Shown here: positions 56,541-64,000 of the stretch, in pieces
How positions within the stretch are numbered: the stretch's first letter is position 1
Layout: each line of letters opens with the position of its first letter
From: Planctomycetota bacterium
GTDB taxonomy: Bacteria; Planctomycetota; Planctomycetia; Pirellulales; Pirellulaceae
DNA: 64,000 nt
Assembly: GCA_027622275.1 (NCBI GenBank)
Contig: JAQBZB010000006.1
Location: forward strand, 1 to 64,000
Direction: 5' to 3'
Position numbers and translations under genes: made by a program
The notes under the pieces: generated by a model
The model's input: the letters and a program-made list of their open reading frames with translations, nothing else
What the model was told of the DNA's origin: nothing
Database searches by the model: none

Positions 56541-56657
56541 GTAGCCATCACGCTCCGTCGTGATGAGCCCTTTGCGAAGGCGCTAGCTAAGTCATCACTG
56601 TATTTTTGATTCAAGTTCCAACTGCCAAGGCTCATCACGGCGGAGCGTGATGGCTAC
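56541..56657. repeat. Long inverted repeat (type C palindromic element)
   Basis: Arms gtagccatcacgctccgtcgtgatgagcc (56541-56569) and ggctcatcacggcggagcgtgatggctac (56629-56657), 28/29 complementary, 59-nt spacer. Confidence 0.75.
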
Positions 56658-56668
56658 CGTTTTCAACC

Positions 56669-57148
56669 ATGAACATCACTTTTGCGTGTCCAGAATGCGA
56701 TCACACCAGCCGGATTCCGCTTGAACCCGGAACCGCAGTCGCGTGCCTTCAATGCGACTGGAAACAACACACGTCTGCACAAATCCCGCTGGAAGGAACG
56801 CTCGACGAATGCTTGGTTTGCGGCTGTAAAGAGTTATTTATTCGGAAGAACTTCTCGCAGCGGATCGGCGTTGCCGTCGTCGTCATTGCCGCCACGACAA
56901 GCTTGATCGCGTGGGGGTATTACATGTGGTATACGGCGTTCGGAATCTTGTTTGCCGCCGCGTTGCTGGACTTGTACCTGTACTTCACCGTCGGCAACTT
57001 GCTGCAATGCTATCGGTGCAACTCCGAGTATCGGGGACTTCCACAGTTCGACGAATATGAAGCGTTCAGCCTGGAGACGCACGAGCGCTATCGCCAGCAG
57101 GCGATTCGGCTCGCCGAGAGTCAAGCGGTCCAGTCGAAGGGGGCGTGA
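56669..57148 (+). CDS. Zinc-ribbon-like hypothetical membrane protein
   Basis: MNITFACPECDHTSRIPLEPGTAVACLQCDWKQHT...CLVCGCKELFIRKNFSQRIGVAVVVIAATTSLIAWGYYMWYTAFGILFAAALLDLYLYFTVGNLLQCYRCNSEYRG; CxxC pairs flank TM segments. Confidence 0.65.
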   Translation: MNITFACPECDHTSRIPLEPGTAVACLQCDWKQHTSAQIPLEGTLDECLVCGCKELFIRKNFSQRIGVAVVVIAATTSLIAWGYYMWYTAFGILFAAALLDLYLYFTVGNLLQCYRCNSEYRGLPQFDEYEAFSLETHERYRQQAIRLAESQAVQSKGA

Positions 57149-57165
57149 CTTAGTCAACGGCGCTC

Positions 57166-60138
57166 ATGGACAAGGAACGCGAACGCATTCAGGCTGATCT
57201 ACGTGGCTTGATCGACGGCGACGTCCGTTGCGACGATGTCTTCGTCCAGATGTACGCGAGCGACGCCAGCGTCTACGAGATTCGCCCGCTTGGTGTTGTG
57301 CGGCCTCGCGGTTTGTCGGATGTCGTCGCCTGTGTTCAGTATGCCGCTGAAAACGAACTGCCAATACATGCTCGCGGCGCGGGAACCGGTGTGGCCGGCG
57401 AATCGCTTGGCGCGGGTTTGGTATTGGACTTCTCGTACTACATGCGACGTGTCCTCGAAGTCAGCGACGATCGAGTCCGTATTCAACCCGGTATCATCCA
57501 CGCACAGCTCAATCGGACGCTCGCGCCGTACGGTCGCCTGTTCGGCCCCGATCCCGCCACACGAAGCGTGACAACGATGGGAAGCGTCTTGGCATTGGAC
57601 GGCAGCGGCAGTCATTGGCCGCAATACGGTTCGGCACGTGGCCGCGTCGAGCGATTACAAGTCGTCCTGGCGGACGGTGCGGTCATCGAAGCCGAGAATG
57701 TCCCAATCAATCAACCGGATGCAGACCCGCGTCGCGGTGAGATTGTCCGGCGACTGGTCGATCTCTTGCAGCGTCATCAACCGGAGATCAAAAAGGGTCA
57801 GCCGAAGTCGTTTGTGAATCGATCCGGCTACCACGTCTATAACGTGTTGCGTGACGAGCAGCTTCGTCTGGCCGACTTGATCGTGGGTTCCGAAGGAACT
57901 TTGGGCCTGATCACGGAAGCCACGGTTCGCACCGATCCGCGTCCCAAGCACCGCGGAGTTGTCCTGCTGTTCTTCGATCGTCTGGAGAACGCTGCCCAAG
58001 CGGCGTTGCTGCTCTCGACGATGGGCGTGAGTGCTTGTGACTTGATGGATCGGCGGTTACTGACGATTTCTCGCGAAGTCGATGTCCGCTTCGACGTGAT
58101 CATTCCGCGAGACGCGGAAGCGATGCTGTTGGTCGAACAGCAAGGAGACGATGCGAATGAGCTGCGGGATCGATTGAAGCAAGTCGTCGCCCGTGTCCAG
58201 CGTCGCAAGCGGCTCGCGTTCGATTCGCGAATGACCATGGACAAGGAAGATCGCGATCTCTACTGGCACTTGGTGCGGCGTGTCGTACCCCGCCTGCATC
58301 GTCTGCGCGGCTCGACTCGACCGATTCCGTTCGTCGAAGACATTGCGATCCCGCCCCATGTCCTTCCCGAATTCCTCGTGACGATCCAAAACGTCCAGAA
58401 GGCTCACCAAGTCACTGCCACCTTGTTCGCGCATGCCGTTCACGGCCAACTGCACATTCGGCCGTTCCTCGATCTTGCCAATCCTGATGACATCCGCAAG
58501 ATGCAAGGGCTCGCTCAAGACCTGTACGAAGAAGTGCTCAAGGTCGGCGGAACGATCAGCGGCGAGCATGGCGACGGTTTGAGTCGAACTTGGTTCGCTC
58601 AACAGCAACACGGCGAGCTGTACGAAGTGTTTCGTTCGGTCAAGCGAATCTTTGACCCACAGAACACTTTCAATCCCGGCAAAGTGGTCGCCGACGCACC
58701 GCAGCCGCCCAGCAAAAACCTTCGCCCCGTCGTCGCCGCGACTGCTGAATCGTTGGCCGCCGAATTCGCGGATACCGGCGAAGAGAACGTTCACAAGTTT
58801 CAGCCGGTCAAACTTCAACTTGTTTGGGAGCAGGATAATATCGCCCACGCGGCACGCACCTGTAACGGTTGTGGTCGCTGCCGAACGGAGTCTCCCGAAG
58901 AGCGGATGTGTCCGATCTTTCGGTTCGCTCCGCGTGAGGAGGCTTCTCCGCGTGCCAAGGCTAACTTGGTTCGCGCGGTGCTGACGGGTAGGCTCAGTTC
59001 CACCGAGCTGACCAAGGACCATCTCAAAGCGGTCGCGGATCTGTGCGTGAATTGTCATCAATGCCGTTTGGAGTGTCCCGCCAACGTGGACATCCCGAAA
59101 CTTGTCTTGGAAGCGAAAGCCCAGTACGTCGCAACGAATGGCTTGCCGCCCACGGAGGTGCTCTTCACGCGACTCGACAAGATGTGCCAGATCGGCAGCA
59201 GTCTTGCCACGATCACGAATTGGGCGTTCGGCAATCCGGCGATGCGTTGGCTGATGGAGAAGACCGTCGGAATCGCACAAGGACGGAAACTCCCCCGGTT
59301 CGCAATGCGAACATTTTTGCGGGAGGCCCAGCGACGACGTCTTACTCGTCAAAGCCGTTTCGAGGGACGCAAGGTCTTGTACTTCGTCGATGTCTATGCG
59401 AATTGGTTTGACGTCGAGTTGGCGAACGCGTTTGTTGGCGTCATGCGTCACAATGGCGTCGCGGTCTATGTGCCTCCGCGGCAAGTTCCTTCCGGTATGT
59501 CGGCGGTTTCCGTGGGTGCCGTCGATACCGCTCGACGATACGCCGCTCGCAACATACCACTGCTCGCCGAGGCCGTACGTCAGGGCTACCACGTCGTCAC
59601 TACCGAGCCTTCCGCGACCTTGTGCTTGAAACATGAGTATCCAAACATTCTGGACGACGACGACGTGCGTCTCGTTGCCAAGAACACTTCTGATGCTTGC
59701 GATTATCTCTGGAAGATGCATCAAACCGGACACCTCGAACTCGACCTAACTCCCGTCAACGCGACCGTCGGTTATCACTTGCCCTGCCACATGCGAGCCC
59801 TGGAGGTCGGCTCACCGGGCGAGAATCTATTGCGGCTCATTCCCGGCATTTCGCTGAAGCGGATCGAGAAAGGATGTTCGGGAATGGCGGGTACGTTCGG
59901 CTTGAAACGAAAGAATTACCGCAGCAGCTTGCGGGCGGGTTGGGGCGTCATTTCGGCGCTCCGTGATCCAGCCATTCAAGTCGGGACGACGGAGTGCAGC
60001 GCGTGCAAGATCCAAATGGAACAAGGCACGACGAAGCCCACGATTCATCCGTTAAAGCTGCTTGCGCTGTCCTATGGTTTGATGCCGGAACTAGGGCGAT
60101 TGCTCACGAGTCGCGGCGAGGAGTTGATCGTAACGTGA
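57166..60138 (+). CDS. FAD-linked oxidase / (Fe-S)-binding oxidoreductase fusion (GlcD-like plus CCG-type domain)
   Basis: 990 aa. FAD-binding PIHARGAGTGVAGESLGAGLVLDFS..., VGSEGTLGLITEATVRTDP, GEHGDGLSRTWF; Fe-S CNGCGRCRTESPEERMCP and CVNCHQCRLECPANVDIPKL; C-terminal YHLPCHMRAL...GCSGMAGTFGLKR. Confidence 0.92.
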   Translation: MDKERERIQADLRGLIDGDVRCDDVFVQMYASDASVYEIRPLGVVRPRGLSDVVACVQYAAENELPIHARGAGTGVAGESLGAGLVLDFSYYMRRVLEVSDDRVRIQPGIIHAQLNRTLAPYGRLFGPDPATRSVTTMGSVLALDGSGSHWPQYGSARGRVERLQVVLADGAVIEAENVPINQPDADPRRGEIVRRLVDLLQRHQPEIKKGQPKSFVNRSGYHVYNVLRDEQLRLADLIVGSEGTLGLITEATVRTDPRPKHRGVVLLFFDRLENAAQAALLLSTMGVSACDLMDRRLLTISREVDVRFDVIIPRDAEAMLLVEQQGDDANELRDRLKQVVARVQRRKRLAFDSRMTMDKEDRDLYWHLVRRVVPRLHRLRGSTRPIPFVEDIAIPPHVLPEFLVTIQNVQKAHQVTATLFAHAVHGQLHIRPFLDLANPDDIRKMQGLAQDLYEEVLKVGGTISGEHGDGLSRTWFAQQQHGELYEVFRSVKRIFDPQNTFNPGKVVADAPQPPSKNLRPVVAATAESLAAEFADTGEENVHKFQPVKLQLVWEQDNIAHAARTCNGCGRCRTESPEERMCPIFRFAPREEASPRAKANLVRAVLTGRLSSTELTKDHLKAVADLCVNCHQCRLECPANVDIPKLVLEAKAQYVATNGLPPTEVLFTRLDKMCQIGSSLATITNWAFGNPAMRWLMEKTVGIAQGRKLPRFAMRTFLREAQRRRLTRQSRFEGRKVLYFVDVYANWFDVELANAFVGVMRHNGVAVYVPPRQVPSGMSAVSVGAVDTARRYAARNIPLLAEAVRQGYHVVTTEPSATLCLKHEYPNILDDDDVRLVAKNTSDACDYLWKMHQTGHLELDLTPVNATVGYHLPCHMRALEVGSPGENLLRLIPGISLKRIEKGCSGMAGTFGLKRKNYRSSLRAGWGVISALRDPAIQVGTTECSACKIQMEQGTTKPTIHPLKLLALSYGLMPELGRLLTSRGEELIVT

Positions 60139-60380
60139 TCGTCGAAGTTAAACTATTTGCCGTTGCGAAGCAGCTTGCAGGGTCCGAGACGATCTCCGTT
60201 GAGTTGCCAGGCGGGGCGACCGTACTAGGATTGCGAGATGCGCTCGGCAAACAGCACACGGAGTTACACGAGATCACCCAGCGTGCGATGATCGCCATTG
60301 ACGCCCAATATGTGAACAACGACACGATCGTCCCCGAGACTTCAGAAATCGCCCTGATTCCGCCAGTATCCGGCGGATAG
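60135..60380 (+). CDS. moaD: MoaD/ThiS-like molybdopterin synthase small subunit
   Basis: GTG start, VIVEVKLFAVAKQLAGSETISVELPGGATVLGLRDALGKQHTELHEITQRAMIAIDAQYVNNDTIVPETSEIALIPPVSGG with C-terminal GG. Overlaps the upstream gene by 4 nt and is followed by MoaE. Confidence 0.9.
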   Translation: MIVEVKLFAVAKQLAGSETISVELPGGATVLGLRDALGKQHTELHEITQRAMIAIDAQYVNNDTIVPETSEIALIPPVSGG

Positions 60381-60430
60381 TCGTTGTTCGCTCCGCGAAC
60401 AAAGCGTTGGTTCGCGGAGCGAAGCACGAC
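60380..60430 (+). repeat. Palindromic repeat family A, copy 2
   Basis: gtcgttgttcgctccgcgaacaaagcgttggttcgcggagcgaagcacgac. Its first base is the last base of the moaD stop codon. Near-identical to the reverse complement of 34419-34469. Confidence 0.8.
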
Positions 60431-60442
60431 ACGAAACACAAC

Positions 60443-60895
60443 ATGATCGAACTCACAGAACAACCGATCGATACGCAGGAAGTGCTTCGCCAGGTCAGCT
60501 CGACACAAGCAGGCGCGGTTGTTTTATTTCTTGGCACAACACGCGAATTCACGCGCGGGCGACAGACGCTTTCGTTAAACTACGAGTGCTATGCCGGTAT
60601 GGCCGAAAGGAAACTTTTGGAACTCGATGCGGAAGCGCGGCGGCGTTGGCCGCTCGTCGAGACGGCAATTGTGCATCGCGTAGGACATTTGGGGCTCGGC
60701 GAGGCCAGCGTTGCGATCGCCGTCAGCTCGGCGCATCGGCAAGATGCGTTTGAGGCCGGCAAGTGGCTCATTGACACGCTCAAGGAGGTTGTGCCAATCT
60801 GGAAGCAGGAGAATTGGGCCGATGGGACGGCCGAGTGGGTTCACCCTGGCGTTGAGTCGTCCCCGACCAAGCACCCGATCGAGAAAGCCGAATGA
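60443..60895 (+). CDS. moaE: Molybdopterin synthase catalytic subunit MoaE
   Basis: AGAVVLFLGTTREFTRGRQTLSLNYECYAGMAERKLLELDAEAR...IVHRVGHLGLGEASVAIAVSSAHRQDAFEAGKWLIDTLKEVVPIWKQENW. Confidence 0.94.
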   Translation: MIELTEQPIDTQEVLRQVSSTQAGAVVLFLGTTREFTRGRQTLSLNYECYAGMAERKLLELDAEARRRWPLVETAIVHRVGHLGLGEASVAIAVSSAHRQDAFEAGKWLIDTLKEVVPIWKQENWADGTAEWVHPGVESSPTKHPIEKAE

Positions 60896-61893
60896 CTGAT
60901 TCGAGAATACTTGTCGATGCACTTGGACGTATCCACAATAACTTGCGGATCAGCGTCACTGATCGCTGCAACATCCGTTGCTTCTACTGCATGCCGAACG
61001 AGAATGTTCAATTCAAGCCCCGTGCCGAGATCCTGACGTTCGAAGAGATCGTTCGCTTCACGCGTGTTGCGGCGTCGCTCGGCGTGAATAAACTGCGGAT
61101 CACCGGCGGCGAGCCGCTGGTCCGTGCGGACTTGCCCGAGTTGATTGGCGAACTTGCGTCCGTGCCCGGCATTCGCGATATCGCCATGACCACAAACGGG
61201 ATTCTGCTTGCCGACCAGATCGTGGCCTTAAAGCAAGCTGGATTGCAGCGATTGAACATCAGTCTCGACGGACTTCGCGAAGAGACGTTCGAACGCATCT
61301 CGCGACGCCCGGGGCTCGATCGCGTCCTCGAAGGCATCTTCGCAGCTCAGCGAGCGGGCTTCGAGAAGATCCGGCTCAACGCCGTCGCGATTCGAGGGAT
61401 TACCGAGGATGAGATCGTTCCGCTGGGTGAGTTCGCTAGACGGCACGGACTGGAACTCCGCTTCATTGAGTTCATGCCGCTTGATGCCGAGAACAACTGG
61501 TCCGACGATCAAGTTCTCTCGGGAGGCGAGATCCGAGAAGCTCTTGAGAACGCCTTCGGTTCGTTGCTGCCGATCGAAAGAACCGATCCGAGCCAGCCGG
61601 CGACGGACTACCAGTTTGCGGACGGCATCGGTGTCATTGGCTTCATCAATCCGGTGACGCAGCCGTTTTGTAGCGATTGCAATCGCCTCCGCATTACCGC
61701 CGAGGGGAAGATTCGGAACTGTCTCTTCTCGATCGCCGAATGGGACGCCCGAGAAGTCATGCGCGGCGGCGGTAGCGACGAACAGCTTTGCGAACTGCTC
61801 CACGATTGCATCCGCGCCAAGAAACCTGGCCACGGAATCGACTCGCCCGACTTCGTCAGACCTGAACGTGCGATGTACCAAATCGGCGGCTAG
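60892..61893 (+). CDS. moaA: GTP 3',8-cyclase MoaA (radical SAM)
   Basis: LRISVTDRCNIRCFYCMPNENV (radical SAM CxxxCxxC), KLRITGGEPLVRADL, and C-terminal FCSDCNRLRITAEGKIRNCLFS. Confidence 0.96.
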   Translation: MTDSRILVDALGRIHNNLRISVTDRCNIRCFYCMPNENVQFKPRAEILTFEEIVRFTRVAASLGVNKLRITGGEPLVRADLPELIGELASVPGIRDIAMTTNGILLADQIVALKQAGLQRLNISLDGLREETFERISRRPGLDRVLEGIFAAQRAGFEKIRLNAVAIRGITEDEIVPLGEFARRHGLELRFIEFMPLDAENNWSDDQVLSGGEIREALENAFGSLLPIERTDPSQPATDYQFADGIGVIGFINPVTQPFCSDCNRLRITAEGKIRNCLFSIAEWDAREVMRGGGSDEQLCELLHDCIRAKKPGHGIDSPDFVRPERAMYQIGG

Positions 61894-61901
61894 TTCCGCA
61901 G

Positions 61902-63098
61902 ATGCAATTGCCCGTCTCTATGACTATGCCGCCATCCGACCGAATCTATCTGGACAACGCCGCGACCAGTTGGCAAAAGCCGCCTTCCGTCTATGAGGCG
62001 GTCGATCGGTACATGCGATTCAATGGAGCCCCGGCCGGTCGCGGTGCTTATCGCGAAGCGGTTGAAGTCGAGCGGCTGGTCAACGACGCTCGCAAGCGAA
62101 TCGCAAACCTGATCGGCGCCTCCGACCCCAAGCGAATCGTCTTTACGTCCAGCGGAACCGACTCGCTGAACTTGGCGATCCACGGCCTGCTGCGTGCTGG
62201 CGATCATGTCGTCACGACCGTTTGCGAGCACAATTCTGTCTTGCGGCCACTCCGGCACCTGGAGCAGGAACTTGGCATTGCAGTAACTCGCGTTGAATGC
62301 GGGGCGAACGGGATCGTCGATCCAACGTCCTTCGCGGCGGCGATTCAGAGCAGTACGAAGCTGTTCGTTCTGACACACGCTTCCAATGTGACGGGTGCGA
62401 TCCAGCCGGTCGAAGAAGTTGGAATGATCGCCGAATCGCGCGGCATTCGATTTCTGGTTGACGCAGCCCAGTCGTTGGGGCACATTCCAGTCACGGCAGA
62501 TCAACTGCATGCCGATTTAATCGCCGCACCTGGTCATAAGGGGCTGCTCGGGCCGTTGGGGACAGGCGTCCTGTACGTTGCACCCGGAGTCGAAGAGCTT
62601 CTCAGCGCGACGCGTCAAGGCGGAACCGGGACGTCAAGTGAGAGCGACCAGCAACCCAAAACGCTCCCCGACAAGTACGAATCGGGCAATCACAATGTTC
62701 CTGGCATCGTCGGTTTGGGAGCCGCTCTTACCTACCTCTCGGAACGCGGAGTAGACGACATCCGTCAGCACGAACGAGAGCTTACCACGCGGCTGCTGGA
62801 CGGTTTCCGGTCTCTCGACCATGTCACAATTTACGGCCCGCAAGATGCCGAACGTCGGGTGGGGGTAGTCAGCATCGCGATCGATGATTACGATCCGCAG
62901 GAAGTTGCAACGATGCTCGATGCGGCCTATGCGGTTCAAGTGCGGAGTGGCTTCCACTGCGCACCATTGATGCATTCGAGCCTGGCGACTCGTGAACGTG
63001 GTGGTACGGTTCGATTCAGCTTGGGTCCCTTTACGACGCCCGATCAAATCGATCGTGCGATTCAAGCAGTTGGCGAAATCGCGGCGTCCGCGATCTGA
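61902..63098 (+). CDS. Aminotransferase class V / cysteine desulfurase-like protein
   Basis: IYLDNAATSWQKPPSVYEAVDRYM...VDAAQSLGHIPVTADQLHADLIAAPGHKGLLGPLGTGVLYV (PLP Lys), VQVRSGFHCAPLMH (Cys). Confidence 0.9.
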   Translation: MQLPVSMTMPPSDRIYLDNAATSWQKPPSVYEAVDRYMRFNGAPAGRGAYREAVEVERLVNDARKRIANLIGASDPKRIVFTSSGTDSLNLAIHGLLRAGDHVVTTVCEHNSVLRPLRHLEQELGIAVTRVECGANGIVDPTSFAAAIQSSTKLFVLTHASNVTGAIQPVEEVGMIAESRGIRFLVDAAQSLGHIPVTADQLHADLIAAPGHKGLLGPLGTGVLYVAPGVEELLSATRQGGTGTSSESDQQPKTLPDKYESGNHNVPGIVGLGAALTYLSERGVDDIRQHERELTTRLLDGFRSLDHVTIYGPQDAERRVGVVSIAIDDYDPQEVATMLDAAYAVQVRSGFHCAPLMHSSLATRERGGTVRFSLGPFTTPDQIDRAIQAVGEIAASAI

Positions 63099-63121
63099 TG
63101 TAGCCACAAGGAGAGTAGTCA

Positions 63122-63541
63122 ATGGCTGAGCAGCCTTGGTACAAGGACGGATTGCGGTTCAAGTGTACACAGTGTGGCAATTGCTGTACCGGGGCACCGG
63201 GCTATGTCTGGGTAAATCAAGCCGAGGTCGAAGCCATTGCCGCCGAACTGGGTGAATCTGACGTCGATGCGTTTGAAGCCGAGTACGTTCACAAGGTTGG
63301 AATTCGCCGGAGTCTGCGGGAGTTTCCCAACGGTGACTGCGTTTTCTTCGACAATGAGACTCGCAGATGCACGGTCTACAATGCTCGTCCACGGCAATGC
63401 CGAACGTGGCCGTTCTGGGACTCGAATCTGAAGACTCCAGAAGCGTGGGCCGAGACCTGCGAAGTTTGCCCCGGGAGCGGGAAAGGCGAACTCTATCAAA
63501 TCGACCACATCGAATCGCAACGCAAAGTATTTCGCGTCTGA
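63122..63541 (+). CDS. YkgJ-family cysteine cluster protein
   Basis: FKCTQCGNCCTGAPGYVWVN...CVFFDNETRRCTVYNARPRQCRTWPFW, the CxxCxxCC...C...RPxxCR pattern. Confidence 0.9.
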   Translation: MAEQPWYKDGLRFKCTQCGNCCTGAPGYVWVNQAEVEAIAAELGESDVDAFEAEYVHKVGIRRSLREFPNGDCVFFDNETRRCTVYNARPRQCRTWPFWDSNLKTPEAWAETCEVCPGSGKGELYQIDHIESQRKVFRV

Positions 63542-63548
63542 AACGGTT

Positions 63549-63731
63549 CTACTTGTGCAAAATCAGCTTGTTGTTGCGCGTGCATCGCAATCGATAGACT
63601 TCACCCCCGTGGACGATGATCGCCTCGGTGTGGCCCGCAAGCAGCTCTTTGGAAGTCCACTGCCGAGGTGACGCATCCGTTCGGTCGGCGTTCGCTTGCT
63701 CGTCGCCGTCATTGACCGGTTCGATTGGCAT
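63549..63731 (-). CDS. HemP-family (hemin uptake protein-like) small protein
   Basis: 60 aa ending SKELLAGHTEAIIVHGGEVYRLRCTRNNKLILHK, which matches the HemP signature (..I.H.GE.YRLR.TR.GKLIL.K). Confidence 0.75.
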   Translation of the reverse strand: MPIEPVNDGDEQANADRTDASPRQWTSKELLAGHTEAIIVHGGEVYRLRCTRNNKLILHK

Positions 63732-63752
63732 GGGGATACCTTGGCAAATGCC

Positions 63753-64000
63753 TTACAGCTCGCCAAGTACCTCTCCTCCACTGCGTGTTGCGTAGCCTCG
63801 CCAGACGGAGAGATCGACCGTCTCGGCAGCGAATCTTACGGAGCCGTCCACCAGACCGACTTGGGCACCGCCAGGGTGATAGCTTCGCGATGTAACCACG
63901 GCGTAGGTGGTTTGGTTGGTTGTCTTGCCTTCGCGAGAGGAAGTGAAATCGATGTCGTACTCCTGGCCCCCGCTGTTATAAATGAACTTGGTGTTTGGCG
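63753..64000 (-). CDS. C-terminal end of a DUF1559-family protein (continues beyond the right edge)
   Basis: Reverse strand reads ...PNTKFIYNSGGQEYDIDFTSSREGKTTNQTTYAVVTSRSYHPGGAQVGLVDGSVRFAAETVDLSVWRGYATRSGGEVLGEL*, with the SxHPGG...DGSVRF...W..L.TR.GGEV pattern of the DUF1559 C-terminus. Confidence 0.85.
   Translation of the reverse strand, partial: PNTKFIYNSGGQEYDIDFTSSREGKTTNQTTYAVVTSRSYHPGGAQVGLVDGSVRFAAETVDLSVWRGYATRSGGEVLGEL

Noticed and set aside
58057-59733. 558-aa minus-strand ORF
   Set aside because: Antisense to the FAD/Fe-S oxidoreductase, whose plus frame has unambiguous motifs.
1-64000. tRNA, rRNA and transposase/integrase genes
   Set aside because: Intergenic regions were scanned by eye for tRNA-like cloverleafs and IS-type ORFs and nothing convincing was seen. 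A tRNAscan-SE, Infernal and ISfinder run would be needed to exclude them.

Overview
This 64 kb window looks like a chromosomal segment of a planctomycete. The evidence is LEPR-like leaders, DUF1559, HEAT-type secreted proteins, several ECF sigma loci and giant extracellular proteins. No search was run, so all family calls come from reading translated motifs.

The left ~30 kb is accessory in character. It holds a truncated and frameshifted RHS/YD-repeat gene running off the left edge. Next comes an ECF sigma factor followed by a 2.2k-aa FecR-VIT-VWA-secretin-like-STN-TPR protein. Then there is an ~11.5 kb adhesin gene (SdrD-B, GEVED, VCBS/FG-GAP, RTX-like and dockerin-like modules) split by a 5-nt tandem duplication, followed by an RND/redoxin-monooxygenase pair. 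A Ser/Thr kinase is cut off at its glycine-rich loop.

The right half is mostly housekeeping: phoH, 7TM-HD, ybeY, CorC-like, HU, pyrD, trpS, acpS, folE, moaD/moaE/moaA, a cysteine desulfurase-like gene, YkgJ, HemP and DUF1559.

Recurrent non-coding structure includes several distinct palindromic intergenic repeat types. One 51-bp palindrome occurs twice, in opposite orientation, ~26 kb apart. I found no CRISPR array, rRNA or tRNA that I could support, and no intact transposase. No feature clearly amounts to a new defence or mobile system. The strongest candidates for follow-up are the sigma / giant FecR-secretin-like fusion locus, the disrupted giant adhesin, the truncated kinase, the cysteine-less C26 amidotransferase homologue and the palindromic repeat families.
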